Notes: generated from the letters alone by a model not told the origin. A DNA stretch of 64,000 nt from Agrypnia vestita (GCA_016648135.1 JADDOH010000500.1:1-64000); one strand, 5' to 3'. Positions 1 through 10,275 are shown, numbered from the stretch's first letter. Translations and numbers: made by a program.

Positions 1-393
1 CGGACAGACGGACAGACGGACAGACGGACAGACGGACAGACGGACAGACGGACAGACGTACAGACGGACAGACGGACAGACGGACAGACGGACAGACGGA
101 CAGACGGACAGACGGACAGACGGACAGACGGACAGACGGACAGACGGACAGACGGACAGACGGACAGACGGACAGACTGACAGACGGACAGACGGACAGA
201 CGGACAGACGGACATACGGACAGACGGACAGACGGACAGACGGACATACGGACAGACGGACAGACGGACAGACGGACAGACGGACAGACGGACAGACGGA
301 CAGACGGACAGACGGACAGACGGACAGACGGACAGACGGACAGACGGACAGACGGACAGACGGACAGACGGACAGACGGGCAGACGGACAGAC
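1..393. repeat. Octanucleotide microsatellite (CGGACAGA)n
   Basis: About 49 copies of the 8-bp unit CGGACAGA run from the window edge to about 393, with scattered single-base variants (near 59, 177, 214, 246 and 380). The true left end lies outside the window. The complement, TCTGTCCG, resembles short gtccgtctgtccg runs inside dispersed repeats near 18680 and 34395, so the array may have grown from such a seed (inference). No spacers, so not a CRISPR array. Confidence 0.98.
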
Positions 394-560
394 AACAAAA
401 TTATTATAATTGGGACATAATACCCGCCCTCTGCAGAATCCTTGTTTTCACTTATATTAGGATATCTGGAGCGGCATAGCATAAGGCTGTCACTGTTTAA
501 TCTAGTCAATACTATTTTCCGATTAACCATAAAATATTTGTTTAATTTATGGCTCTTTAG

Positions 561-642
561 ATGGGATGTTCCAGAGTTCTCACCCTGCTCCAAAACTTGT
601 GGAATCGGAATCAAATCGAGGAAACCCACCTGCACTACAGAA
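561..642 (+). CDS. TSP1-repeat protein, internal exon (third from last)
   Basis: Exon of a secreted extracellular-matrix type protein with thrombospondin type-1 repeats. After an AG acceptor at 559-560 it reads one base of a split codon, then WDVPEFSPCSKTCGIGIKSR and a further Cys, ending at a GT donor at 643 in phase 0. The W..fSPCSKTCG.G...R pattern is the first half of a TSP1 module: tryptophan, the CSxTCG core and an Arg-layer residue. The phase 0 end joins cleanly to the exon at 1654. Upstream exons lie outside the window or to the left of the microsatellite. ADAMTS, ADAMTS-like and papilin proteins all carry such repeats; the family member cannot be named from this piece. Confidence 0.85.
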
Positions 643-850
643 GTATGTTCATCTATCTTTTAAAACTGAAAATTAATTAATTCTTTACGCCATCATCATA
701 ATCGTCGTTATCAGATTGTACTTGCTTACTGCAGGACATAGGTATCAACAGCGTGCAGGACAATAACACGCAATAAAAAAGAAAACGAGGAAATGAATTC
801 CCATGTATTTCATTTTAGGGTGTTTCGCAAAGCTGAAAAGTAAATACTAA

Positions 851-1340
851 TTAAATGTAACGCATTGTGAACACAAGGGATATAAAAACTATTATTTCAT
901 CTTTGAATGGTGCTCTGAATGCCATTATGGACAATAAGAACCTGCCAAAAGAAGCAAGGCCAGCGGTACATAATAGCGTTATAGTGCCAACTTTGATGTA
1001 TGGAAATGAAGCCTGGAATTGGCAAAAAAGGAATGAAAGTAGACTGAATGCGGTCACTAAGGCGCTTGTGTGAAAATCTTTGGTCGATAGAGTGAGGAAT
1101 GAACAAATTAGAAGTGAATGTAATGCTGGCTTTAGTGTGGTAGATAAAATAAAGAAAGAAGTGGTAAGATGGTTTGGTCATGTAGAACGTATGAGCGGGG
1201 AAAGGATAGTTAAGAAAATATATGTATGGGGCGAGTGTTGAAGGCGATAGGAATAGAGGGCGTCCGTGAAAGTCTTGGCATGATCAGATACTACAAGTAT
1301 TGGAGGATGGCCCTGAGGCAGGAATCCACCTGTAAAGTAT
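851..1340 (+). pseudogene. LINE reverse transcriptase C-terminal fragment (intronic)
   Basis: Lies in the TSP1-gene intron. Open codons at 867-1073 encode a stretch ending VIVPTLMYGNEAWNWQKRNE, the end of a non-LTR reverse transcriptase. After 1073 the homology continues with stops and frameshifts through RWFGHVERM-like and RGRP-like text to about 1320. It is the same family as the copies at 8347-8762, 22052-22575 and 59725-59985, but the 3' end with the tetranucleotide tail is missing. Clearly dead. Confidence 0.8.
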
Positions 1341-1653
1341 TGTGGACTAGCTCTGTTACACCCTGTATATGAATGCGCCCGGTGGGAGCATGATCCACGT
1401 CGCGCGCTCATTATAACAAATGCATCTCGCATCAGTAAGTAGTTCTTCCATTCCTTCCATTCTTCCATTTTACCTGTGCACTTCACAAGCTTGAAATCTT
1501 TTACCCTACAATGTAATACATTCCCTGATGCTATAGACGGGACCCTCGTACGTCACACACTCCATATTAACCTTCTATAACTGTAGACATCAATCACACC
1601 GCAAATCCTCTATATATTAATTGGTCCATGAACATTGTTATTACGTGTTGTAG

Positions 1654-1803
1654 CTCGGAGTGAAAGTCCCCGACAGCCTTTGCCCCACACCACCACCTTT
1701 AGACAAAGAATTCTGCCATGTCCTGGACTGCCCTGCCAGTTGGCATACCACAGAGTGGTCGCCATGCACTGTGTCATGTGGAGGAGGTGTCAGGGAGAGG
1801 AAG
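1654..1803 (+). CDS. TSP1-repeat protein, penultimate exon
   Basis: Follows the acceptor TAG at 1651-1653 and ends before a GTAACT donor at 1804, phase 0 at both ends, 50 codons. It begins LGVKVPDSLCP, finishes the first TSP1 module (PPPL..FCHVLDCPA), then opens a second with WHTTEWSPCTVSCGGG and RERK. Cysteine spacing fits TSP1 closely, and the exon boundary inside the second module agrees with the next exon, which starts VECKQ. The intron before it (643-1653) contains a LINE fragment; the one after (1804-2777) contains another. Confidence 0.87.
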
Positions 1804-1989
1804 GTAACTGTATGGATTCATTTACTCGATCCTAATGGTGCAAATTATTATTTAAGGTTGTGACAGGCATCCGAACATCGTATCGGACACTGGTCGCCAT
1901 TCGGCTTCTGAGAAACTCATATCGGACTAGGGTGGAGGGGTGTATTAGTATGTCTCTCGTACACTAATGCACGTCGTTTGTATAGCTCA

Positions 1990-2640
1990 CGTTCCTCTTC
2001 AACTTCTTCCTCAGTCTTTTTTCTTACACTGCTTGATGTAGGTAGGCCTCTTCCATTTTCCTCCGCTCATTCTGTTTCACCCCCTTCGCATCCAGGTTCT
2101 TCCTGCTCGCTAGACTACATCATCAGACCACCTTTTGGGAGGTCATCCGACGCTTCTATTTTTCGTCCAGGGCCTCCACTGTAGGATTCTGGGTGCCCAT
2201 CTAGTATCCTCCTGTCGAGCCATATATCCAGCCTACTGCCATTTTAATTTCGCAAAATGAGCCACAATATCGGCAACTTTTGTTCGGCGTCTTATTTCTT
2301 CCTTTCTGATTTTATCTCGAAGGCTCACGCCGAACATCTGTCTTTCCATGACCCGCTGTGTACTTACACTTTGATTTGTGTAATTACTGTTTCTAGGCCA
2401 TATTTCAACATCGGTAGGATATATGTATCGAAAATTTTTCTTTTCAGGCATACTGGGATTTCTTTATTTTCAAATAAGTGTTTCAATTTACCAAATGCTG
2501 TCCAGCCCAGACCTATTCTTCTTGGTAGTTCTGCTGTTTGGTTTTCTTTTCCCAGCTTTATCTTATGATCAAGGTACACATATTCGTCAACTGTTTCTAT
2601 TTTCCAATTGTCTGTTGTGAATTTATGTTTGGATGTGGTT
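1990..2640 (-). pseudogene. RTE-like LINE reverse transcriptase C-terminus (intronic)
   Basis: Minus-strand remnant in the last intron of the TSP1 gene. Two open pieces, 2364-2579 and 2233-2451, give YLDHKIKLGKENQTAELPRR, then FDTYILPMLKYGLE, then MERQMFGVSLRDKIRKEEIR with RRRTKVADIVAHFAKLKWQ. Below 2233 the frame goes on, with stops, through an MARQEDTRWAPRIL-like stretch to an MEEAY-like C-terminal motif near 2040. This order is typical of insect RTE-like LINE C-termini. Many frameshifts and stops; opposite in direction to the host gene. Confidence 0.85.
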
Positions 2641-2777
2641 ACTCAGGTTCAGACTAGAATATTCCGCACCTTCTGCCGTTTTTTCCAATTTATTTCAAAA
2701 TATTTAGAGCGTTGGGAAATCCTTGATTATGTTTCTTTTGTTTCTAGCATCTCATGATATTGTTTAAAACTTTTCAG

Positions 2778-2999
2778 GTAGAGTGCAAGCAAGAACTGAA
2801 ACACGTAAACGAGATTTTGTGTCTTGTGAAGAGGCCACGTTCCACTAAGCCTTGCAACACCCAGCGGTGTGATGAGACAACCATCACATCATTACCTGAC
2901 ATTCAGAAAGATCCAGAACAGGAGCTGGTGAATGGCGTCAAGCAGGATTCGGAGTTCAGAGGTGAAATGTTGAACACCTTGTCCACGATCACAGATTAA
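2778..2999 (+). CDS. TSP1-repeat protein, terminal exon
   Basis: Starts after TTTTCAG at 2771-2777 in phase 0 and ends at TAA 2997-2999. It completes the second TSP1 module (VECKQEL, then CLVKRPRSTKPCNTQRC) and adds a hydrophilic tail of about 39 residues with no further recognised domain. Spliced to the two preceding exons it gives an open frame of about 150 codons with two TSP1 modules. No PLAC domain or transmembrane segment is seen at the C terminus. Role inferred from family knowledge: extracellular matrix or ADAMTS-type protein. Exact orthology is unknown. Confidence 0.85.
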   Translation, partial: VECKQELKHVNEILCLVKRPRSTKPCNTQRCDETTITSLPDIQKDPEQELVNGVKQDSEFRGEMLNTLSTITD

Positions 3000-3176
3000 A
3001 TTCGAAAAAGTGTAGACTTAAACATAATTATATACAATATTTAAACAATCTTCGGGTATTCAAAATCTTAAAAAAGAGCTTCTTGTTTCTCGCACTTCAA
3101 ATAGTACCCACTAATGCATTTAAAGTGATACCTTTACACTTCACCATGACAAGATATCATTATTATTTTTTTTTCA

Positions 3177-3182
3177 AATAAA
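3177..3182 (+). promoter_or_regulatory. Polyadenylation signal of the TSP1 gene
   Basis: AATAAA lies about 180 nt after the stop codon at 2999, in an AT-rich 3' UTR followed by a GT/T-rich stretch. A tRNA-derived SINE relic begins just downstream, so the gene probably ends near 3200. Confidence 0.6.
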
Positions 3183-3214
3183 GCTAATTTTCTGTGCAAA
3201 TTGTACATACTTGC

Positions 3215-3305
3215 TGGTGTCCTGGAGTGAGGCTAGAACCACCGACCGCTGGATCACTAGGAGAGAGTCATAACCATTACACGGGCAAGCTACTTAAAGT
3301 ATTAT
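3215..3305 (-). repeat. tRNA-derived SINE relic, family C
   Basis: On the minus strand an A-box-like TGTAATGGTTATGA is followed about 40 nt later by a B-box-like GGTGGTTCTAGCC, with CTAGTGATCCAG between. The plus-strand block at 18015-18085 shares this middle motif, so the two are probably copies of one family. Confidence 0.5.
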
Positions 3306-3639
3306 TATATTGTTATCATACTTCTTACAACAAAACAATCACATTTTAAAAGGGATATTCTTGAACTCAATTTAAAGAAAATGTATCGAATGAAAATGAA
3401 ACAAATTTTATTGTAAAATATAATGTAAAGTCGCACAAAGGTAATTCAACCAAAGAGTACATTAATCAGTCAAAATAACTGCCTTCCTTGTAGGATTAAT
3501 GTTTGGAAACGGTTCTTCCAGATAGTTACTCTACTTCTCAATAATTTATTTTAGGTTATGTTTCGATGATAGTTTCAACAAACCACCGTGAACAATCATG
3601 TATTGAGATCAAAGTGGGTACCTTTAACTTAATTTATTT

Positions 3640-4095
3640 TTCTACTTCTTCTTGTGGTGCCTTATCAATTCAACGGACGTTTGCTATCATGTTGACTACG
3701 AGATTGGCCAGACCACTGTTCCAGGTTTTTCAGGTTCCAGGGCCTCGACTTCCGGCAATATTTCCCTGCCTAACGAGATGAATGATATCGTATTTGTCTG
3801 GATGTCTCATCACATGTAGATACGAAATGTTGAAGTTTTCGGATTTTTATTGTTTGAATTACTTATTTTTCTTTATTCATCCGAACCATAACATCTTCAT
3901 TCGTAACTCTGTCCATCCAGCTTATTTTGAGTATTCTTAGATCCACACCTCGAATGCCTCAAGTCGTATTATAAATTACAATTAAAACCTGGGAATATTC
4001 TCACCCAAAAACGTCTCGTAGGCCAACCATACAAGCGATAGTGGAACGCTTAAGATTCAGATCCAGATAGACCTCAAAGTCTGCTTGATTTCGAT
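3640..4095 (-). pseudogene. LINE reverse transcriptase C-terminal relic
   Basis: Minus-strand translation in several frames gives a degenerate EAFEVWI / WTDRVTNEE-like stretch (about 3880-4000) followed by YLHVMRHPDKYDIIHLVRQG and NIAGSRGPG (about 3740-3850). This parallels the better copy at 39436-39910 on the plus strand (MRHPEKYENLLLIMQGKIAG). Multiple stops. Confidence 0.65.
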
Positions 4096-4558
4096 ACGTC
4101 TCCGTGAACACATTGTTTTGTTCACTTACATTTCATTTTTAATAACTGTAATTTCTTCAAACTACATAGTCTTGTTGGGCACATAACACTGTCGGCCACC
4201 ACTAGCTTTTCCAGACAGTCGTCACTTCTAGCAAGATGTCCGGAATGTTGAAGAACACGTCCAAGGCGCATGAATTTATTTTCTTTAAATATAAATTCAA
4301 TTCTACAGAGTTTAATTGAATTTAAAGAAATGAGGTATGCAAGGATCATAGCTTACGACGGAAAAGAGGGTGAGAGCTGAAATAGACGCGTTGATGTTTT
4401 CAGAAATAATAAGCTGTGTAAATATCACGCCGTCAGAGTGCACAGTGCACATTAAGATGCTGACAAAATATTGCACACGACTATTAAATAATAGTTGCTG
4501 CATAGAAATATTGCAATTATAGTTATCAAATAATTTTTCCTATAATAATATACGGCGA
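4096..4558. other. AT-rich spacer, nothing recognised
   Basis: Only short chance open frames; no repeat or RNA gene recognised. Confidence 0.5.
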
Positions 4559-5267
4559 CTAAGAATTAAACTTCCCACACGTGTATTGATATTTAATAAA
4601 GTTTTATTTTATTGAAATGATTTACAAGAGACTTAATGCATAGGGTACAGGAATATACAGGGTTATTTGTAAAACATTAATAACCTCGCAGGGCTATATT
4701 CCTGTCTTGATTGTGAGTCGAAAATGTTCAAACTATTATGACCTAATATCAATAGTTTAGGAGATATGCGACATTAAAGTTTGCATTTTTTTTTCAATAT
4801 TTCTGACTTATTTTTTGTAAAAACTTGGACTATCATTACAGTAACTTATATCGAATATGAAAAATTCATTCTTTTTAATACAAGTCAAATAAAAAAATAA
4901 AAACCTTGGAATTCCAATTGGAATTTTTTCAGGGTTTTTATCATTTTATTTAACCTGTATTGAAACGAATGAATTTTTCGTAATTGATATTAGTTACTGT
5001 AATGATAGTCCAACGTTTTACAAAAAATAAGTCATAAATATTGAAAAAAAAATGCAAACTTTGATGTCGCATATCTCCTAAACTATTGATATTAGGTCAT
5101 AATAGCTTGAACATTTTCGACTCACAATCAAGACAGGAATATAGCCCTGCGAGGTTATTAATGTTTTACAAATAACCCTGTATATTCCTGTACCCTATGC
5201 ATTAAGTCTCTTGTAAATATAAAACTTTATTAAATATCAATACACGCGTGGGAAGTTTAATTCTTAG
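4559..5267. repeat. 709-bp near-perfect palindrome (foldback element)
   Basis: Two arms of about 350 bp meet with almost no loop at GGAATTCCAATTGGAATT (about 4907-4925). The outer ends are CTAAGAATTAAACTTCCC at the left and its complement at the right. A short extra piece of the arm (GTTATTAATGTT..CAAATAACCCTGTATA) follows in direct orientation at 5268-5300. Related copies lie at 21836-22830, split by a LINE, and at 44372-44665 as a half element. No coding capacity; probably a non-autonomous foldback or long-TIR transposon. Confidence 0.9.
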
Positions 5268-5399
5268 GTTATTAATGTTCTACAAATAACCCTGTATATA
5301 TAATTTTCTAGTTTTTTGGTAAACAATTTCATTAGTTTATTGCCCTGAAGGGCTGAACAGGCTGAGGGGTAAAATTTATATTTATTAATTTTAATTAAA

Positions 5400-5700
5400 C
5401 AAATTTGCATTAACCACGTAACTAGTAACTCTATGTCTACCGGCATACGTTACTTGATACATTCCCCATTTCGGCGTCCACTCATTAATTATCCCCACTA
5501 TAGCTGTAGCCACGCCCCCTTTCAAAAATTGATTTGTTTGCTAGAATATATAATGGATAGTTAGTTTGCGTCCGTCCTGATGAAGATACGGTGGTATCAA
5601 AACCGGTAGACGTAGAGTTACTAGTTAAGTGATTAATACAAAGTTGTTTAATTAAAATTAATAGTGGTTAATACAAAGTTGTTAATAATGATGTCCAACT
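5400..5700 (+). repeat. Penelope-like LTR fragment with inverted flank
   Basis: The sequence ACTAGTAACTCTA..GTCTACCGG at about 5417-5443 recurs inverted as ACCGGTAGACGTAGAGTTACTAGT at 5602-5625, after a hammerhead-like core. Downstream, AATGATGTCCAACTACAAAGTTAACGCT resembles 17226-17255, which also follows a hammerhead-bearing repeat. I infer pieces of Penelope-like pseudo-LTRs in inverted arrangement. Confidence 0.5.
5573..5612 (+). ncRNA. Hammerhead-ribozyme-like motif 1
   Basis: Stem I CGTC (5573-5576) pairs with GACG (5609-5612). The core CTGATGA is at 5577-5583, with one inserted A, then stem II GATAC / GTATC around GGTG, then AAAAC where GAAAC is expected (the G12 position is A). A short stem III and the site ACCGGTA follow. 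The G12 change probably makes this copy inactive. Confidence 0.6.
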
Positions 5701-6463
5701 ACAAAGTTAACGCTATGAACATCGAAAATATAAAATTTATATCTTTATCTTCATTTCAAGTACTTCAACCATAAGACAAAGTGTGAACTATCCACCTCTC
5801 TACTTGACTAGGTAATCTGAACATGATAGGGATTAGTATCTAAATAATCTAATTTGCTAAAGGCTAAACATCAAAAACGTAGCGGAGATATATAAAACCT
5901 AAATTAAGTGTTTCCAATGATCCGAACCAAAATTCAAAGCAGAATTGTTGTTTCTGATTGTAGTTTAGCGAAAGGAATATAGATGTCATTTTTTGAAACG
6001 CTTACTATTGCAGAATTCTGTAATGCAAAGTTATCTTTTTCGTTCTTTAAAACATTTTTAGTAAAGTTGGTGTAGATGGAGGTGGTCAGCAATTTGCCTA
6101 GTGTGGTAAGGAAGTAATCCGACACAATCTGCCGAATCTTTCGCGTTTAATATGCAGTTTGTTTTGGATGATTCGAGATTTAAATTCGATAGCTTTAATG
6201 TTACAAAGAGAGCTAAATGCGCAGAAGGCTCGTTTTTGACCTCTGATTAGTCGAACCTCTCCTGCTTTAGTCCCCATTCACACTATAGGTCCCAGGTCAC
6301 CATAAAATTAAACTGCAAATAAACAACTCTAATTCAAATCAAATTTTATCGAATATTAGTATTGTTCCATTCTAAGGATGGTCGATAACTAATATATAAC
6401 TCTTTGAGATAAATGGAGTCATCCCAATTTTTTAAAAACCTCGCTTTTTACGGTACGTCATCA
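5700..6463. other. AT-rich spacer, nothing recognised
   Basis: No coding or RNA signal and no repeat recognised in this window, apart from short chance frames. Confidence 0.5.
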
Positions 6464-6537
6464 CTGAACTGGAAGGGTATGGAAGAGGCCTATATCCAGC
6501 AGTGGAGAGATGAAGGCTGAGGAAGAAGAAGAAGAAT
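6464..6537 (+). pseudogene. RTE-like LINE 3' end with GAA tail
   Basis: Reads LNWKGMEEAYIQQWRDEG and a stop (6518-6520), the conserved C-terminal end of insect RTE-like ORFs, followed at once by a (GAA)n microsatellite tail (6521-6537). The rest of the ORF is gone: a severely 5'-truncated insertion. The same C-terminal motif ends the copies at 1990-2640 and 14745-14812. Confidence 0.75.
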
Positions 6538-6539
6538 AA

Positions 6540-7230
6540 TATTTTCTCTATTTTACCATGTGTTTTATTTGCATCATTACTGGTACCGGGAACTATACCT
6601 TTGTGATATAAAAATGTTTTAGAAATACAAATTTTGAATATAGGTAGGATATAATTTTGGAATATATTTATTTGTATAAAAATTAAATACAATAACGATA
6701 TTTACGATATGTCGTAAAATATAATTATTTCCATGAAACTTTAATACAAATATTTCACTATTTTTCAAAAATATTTATCCCTTGCGAACTTTACAACCAG
6801 ATTTAATAAAGTGCAAAACGTAAGAAGACTAGTAGACTAGACTTATAAACTAGAAGGTTATAAATTGAAGAATATTATGTTTATACAAACTATAATCCGT
6901 TAAAAGTGATGAAATAATTCTTTTAACATTCACATCAAATTTCATCATTTTTGTTAATCTATTTATAGTTAACAACTGACTAAACTAAAATGATAGGATG
7001 ACGTGCGATCACATGTGGCGACGATGACTCATCGTATGCTATAGGAATTAAATTGGATGAAGCACCCACCTTATTCTCCAGATCTTGTGCATTCTGAGTA
7101 TTACTAATTCAGGCCACTATAATATTTTAAATGACATAACATAATAAATAATGACAAATGGATATAATATCGCAGGTAAAAACAAACATCATTTTTACTT
7201 TTATGAATTTTAAATAAGCTCGCAGAGCTT
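6540..7230. other. AT-rich spacer, nothing recognised
   Basis: Only short random open frames were seen. Confidence 0.5.
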
Positions 7231-7231
7231 G

Positions 7232-7660
7232 ACCAACGTAACTTGGCGTGCGGCGACTTTGGAACTAAAACCCGCCCCGCCCGCACCCGGCGGTAACCCC
7301 TCGTCTTGTCATTCAGTTCAATCTCGTGTATGCGCGGGAGCTGTGACATCTTGATTTCCAATATACACTGAATTATGTCCAAAACAGTCTTGCAACACCT
7401 TGCAGGTGGTGCAAGAACTGTTGCCAATGTATTTTTAAAGTTTTGCGAAGCTGAAGAAGCAAATAATGGACCAATATTACCGTTTGACAGATAGAGCGGC
7501 CGCGATTATTGGTTTGTTTCTTTAGCGTTGCCCTACCAAGTTTCTATTATAATATCATAAAATATATTTGTCAAATATACAGGACACTGTATATTATGTA
7601 TTGTGTAATAAATTTACACCCTGGCAACTTCTGTTTCGCGACAGGGACGCCCTCCCTCGC
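7232..7660 (+). repeat. Dispersed repeat R1, copy 1, with coding relic
   Basis: Begins CCAACGTAACTTGGCGTGCGG and ends in GGCAACTTCTGTTTCGCGAC then GGGACGCCCTCCCTCGCACG. In the middle (about 7400-7480) the plus strand reads GARTVANVFLKFCEAEE then ANNGPILPFDR. The same frame is kept in the copies at 9599-9940 and 60937-61345. The peptide resembles helix-turn-helix N-termini attached to DDE transposase-type proteins (inference). No terminal inverted repeats are seen. Confidence 0.7.
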
Positions 7661-8262
7661 ACGTCACTTTATACTGGTGGCACTTCTAGAAAGATGGGAG
7701 ATTGTGGATAGAAGTGAGATAGGAGAGAAGTTATAGCAATCCATGGATATTATTTTATCGATTAAAAAACTTAAAATTGTTTTTTCATTTCTCCTTTCAT
7801 ACAGATTCACAAACCTAATGCTTTCGTAAGTGTCTCCAAGACGGCCAAACCCTTATTTGTCCAAGGGACACGGCGCTCATCTGCATATGGCGGTATGACG
7901 CATGTGATGTATGTCTGGAGACGTGACGATGGGAGGTGACCACGTGGGTGGGACCGGCTGGCATTTTAGGGACGATTCGCTTTTTGAATTTGGAATTGAT
8001 TCCTGGTGCGAAGCGCACGCGCAGAAGCTTTAAACACCGTAAACAGGTGTGTACCGAAACTAGAAAACTTATTTACTTATGGGACAATTGCTTTACAATA
8101 ATTCTTCTTCTAATTCTTAAAGAGAGCTTTCGAGGAACTTTGACTGTTGACGGATGGCCTTTCGCTACCTTTTAAGGAAATTACATGAGAGGATTAGCGG
8201 GGGAGGCGTCTAGTGATCGAATCATCCGAGAGCATCTTGAGATGGACCCGCTGCTGCTACAA
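7660..8262. other. Spacer of mixed composition, nothing recognised
   Basis: Contains a GC-richer patch at about 7830-8040 with overlapping chance frames on both strands. No known domain or repeat recognised. Confidence 0.4.
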
Positions 8263-8325
8263 ATAAAAAATCTCAGAATATTTTGAGTTTGTCCAAAATT
8301 TTCAGAACGGTACTGGATTTTTGCC
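8262..8325. repeat. Dispersed repeat shared with 62578-62645 (inverted)
   Basis: CAGAATATTTTGAGTTTGTCC followed by AAATTTTCAGAACGGTACTGG recurs in inverted orientation at about 62595-62640. The LINE copy at 8347-8762 abuts it through a CTAA tail, so the LINE probably landed at its edge. Confidence 0.6.
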
Positions 8326-8346
8326 ACTAACTAACTAACTAACTAA
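8325..8346 (-). repeat. (CTAA)n tail of LINE copy
   Basis: Five tandem CTAA units lie at the 3' end of the minus-strand LINE. Read in the LINE's sense this is (TTAG)n. The copies at 22028-22050 and 59965-59983 have the same tail. Confidence 0.85.
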
Positions 8347-8762
8347 CCATCACGCCGTTTCCCCGTGGGGGTAGGCAGAGAGGATAGAGCGCCGTCTTTT
8401 TTTCTACATTCATACATCTTCGCATGCAAACTCGACGGTTGTTCAGGCTTCTAACAGGACCGTCTTCCAGTATCTGGTTAATCTGGTCATGCCACGTCTT
8501 CCGTGGTCGCCCTCTCTTTCTGGCGCCGTCAACACTTGCATCATATATCTTTCTTACCATTCTTTCCTCATTCATTCGCTCAACATGCCCAAACCACCTG
8601 AGCGACCCTATTTTTATTCTATGTATTATGCTACGATCAGCTTTACGTTCATTCCTAATATCTTCATTCTTTACTCTATCATACATGGATTTGCCACACA
8701 TACGTCTAAGGGACCTCATCTCTACTGCATTCAATCTACTTTCGTTCCTCTTCGGACAACAT
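8347..8762 (-). pseudogene. LINE reverse transcriptase C-terminus, (TTAG)n-tailed family
   Basis: An uninterrupted minus-strand frame of about 135 codons runs from the 5' truncation point at 8762 to a stop at 8339-8341. It has LNAVEMRSLRRMCGKSMYDR, RWFGHVERMNEERMVRKIY and KRGRPRKTWHDQI, the usual end of RTE-like/craniofacial-development-protein-2-like retroelement RTs, finishing LPPRGNGVMVS. The RT catalytic domain is missing, so it is a 5'-truncated, recently inserted copy. The 5' end stops exactly at a MITE that begins at 8763. Confidence 0.88.
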
Positions 8763-8965
8763 TAATCAATCAATATATTATAGATGTCTCACAGAGACGG
8801 AACGGGTGGGAATTGGTGAACGTTACATTGTGTAGAGTGATCACTTAAGCCAGCCGTACGATAGGTCGTAAGTCCTGTGAACACCCAAAAAAAGACTTGC
8901 ATGCCTACTTTCCCAAATAAAAAATAGCTTGGTCTCTATGAGACATCTATAATATGTCTTGATTA
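8763..8965. mobile_element. Long-TIR MITE family M1, internally deleted copy
   Basis: Bounded by TAATCAATCAATATATTATAGATGTCTC and, inverted, GAGACATCTATAATATGTCTTGATTA. The interior keeps one arm with GTGATCACTTAAGCCAGCC and GATAGGTCGTAAG. 203 bp against 577 bp for the fullest copy (38373-38949). Non-coding and non-autonomous. Confidence 0.8.
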
Positions 8966-9598
8966 TTATTTTTTGGTTAATGGTAGGTACTTCTTACCAT
9001 ATTACCTCCCTGAACAATGGATTCTGCCATCATTTATAAAAAAATTGAAGAGGCCATTCGGAGGAATGTGGTGCATATAAAGCAGAGGCTGGAAAAAGCG
9101 ATTAGTCTGAAATGTCAATGTGGAGAGATTATCTAATGTTTTATACGTCTGTCCGTAACGGGGACAGGACCCTCGAGTCCTTCTCGGAAGCGGCGATGAA
9201 ATGCGATGCATTGTCTTGTCACACTATATGTATTATATATACTTCTTCCTCAATCTAAATCATCGACGCACTGCCGCGGTGGTGTCGCTGCGTTGATAGC
9301 ATACCAAGTAGTGTGGTAAAGAGTGCAATGTCAAAGCCGGATGCAATTAGGAAAACAGATCCATTACTCCAGTGTTGTTGTCTCTCGTTTTTTCCTAAGC
9401 CTCTTCGTAATACCGTAGAAATGTGGCGCGGGCAGTGCCGGATTAGCCATATGGCTGAGATAGCAAATTCTAGGGCCACCGCAATAAAAATTAGAATTGA
9501 GATTTATCTCATTCTTCTTCTTTTTATTTTAGTAGATAGGTTGATCCGTGCTACAGAAAACTACGCCTCCTGGGATGACGATGTCCAGCTATTGCTTG
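8966..9598. other. Spacer, nothing recognised
   Basis: Open frames on both strands at about 9255-9480 and 9313-9771 overlap each other and match no family I recognise; the second runs into repeat R1. Probably chance frames. Confidence 0.4.
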
Positions 9599-9940
9599 CC
9601 CAACGTAAATTGGCGTGCGGCGAATTCGGAACTAAAACCCGCCCTCGCCCTGTCATTCAGTTCATTCTCGTCTTTGAGCGCGAGCTGTGTCATCTTGATT
9701 ACCAATATACACTGAATTATTATGTCCAAAACATTCTAAACAGTCCGGGATGGTGCAAGAACAATTACTAATGAAGTATTAAAGTTTTGCGAAGCTGAAA
9801 AAGCAAATAATGGACCGATATTACCGTCTGACAGTTTGACAGATAGAAGGGCCGCCATTACTGCTTGGTTTCTTTAGTGCTGCCCGACCTAATTTCTGTT
9901 AAAGGTTACGACACCGGTCACCGGACATACTGTTCATTAT
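9599..9940 (+). repeat. Dispersed repeat R1, copy 2
   Basis: Starts CCCAACGTAAATTGGCGTGC and shares the middle block GTTTTGCGAAGCTGAAAAAG then CAAATAATGGACCGATATTACC with copies 1 and 3. It lacks the GGCAACTTCTG tail, which instead stands alone at 10195-10275. Confidence 0.7.
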
Positions 9941-10194
9941 GTCGTCACTGTATATATAATTAAGCCAATGTGTCGTTTAATAAATTCTCAGATGGATGAA
10001 TCAATTTGTCAATTTTTCATATAAATAATAGAGATATACTAAAAAAAACATTGCCGTTCATCTGGTAAGTCTGCTTAGTAATTATTTAAAATATTTTTTA
10101 TAAATCTAGTCTGTGAAATTATTTTTTAAGACAGTTTCATTCGTTTATCTCAGAATGTACTAAAACGGCATATACGATTAATTATATATACAGA

Positions 10195-10275
10195 GACGAT
10201 GTATTGTGTAATAAATTTACACCCTGGCAACTTCTGTTATGCGACAGGGACGCCCTCCCTCGCACGCCAATTTAC
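10195..10275 (+). repeat. Dispersed repeat R1, detached 3' tail
   Basis: TGTATTGTGTAATAAATTTACACC, GGCAACTTCTGTTATGCGAC and GGGACGCCCTCCCTCGCACG repeat the right end of copies 1 and 3. It lies 250 bp after copy 2, so the two may be one element interrupted by about 250 bp. Confidence 0.65.

Noticed and set aside
1..393. CRISPR-like array
   Set aside because: Pure 8-bp tandem repeat without spacers in a eukaryotic genome.
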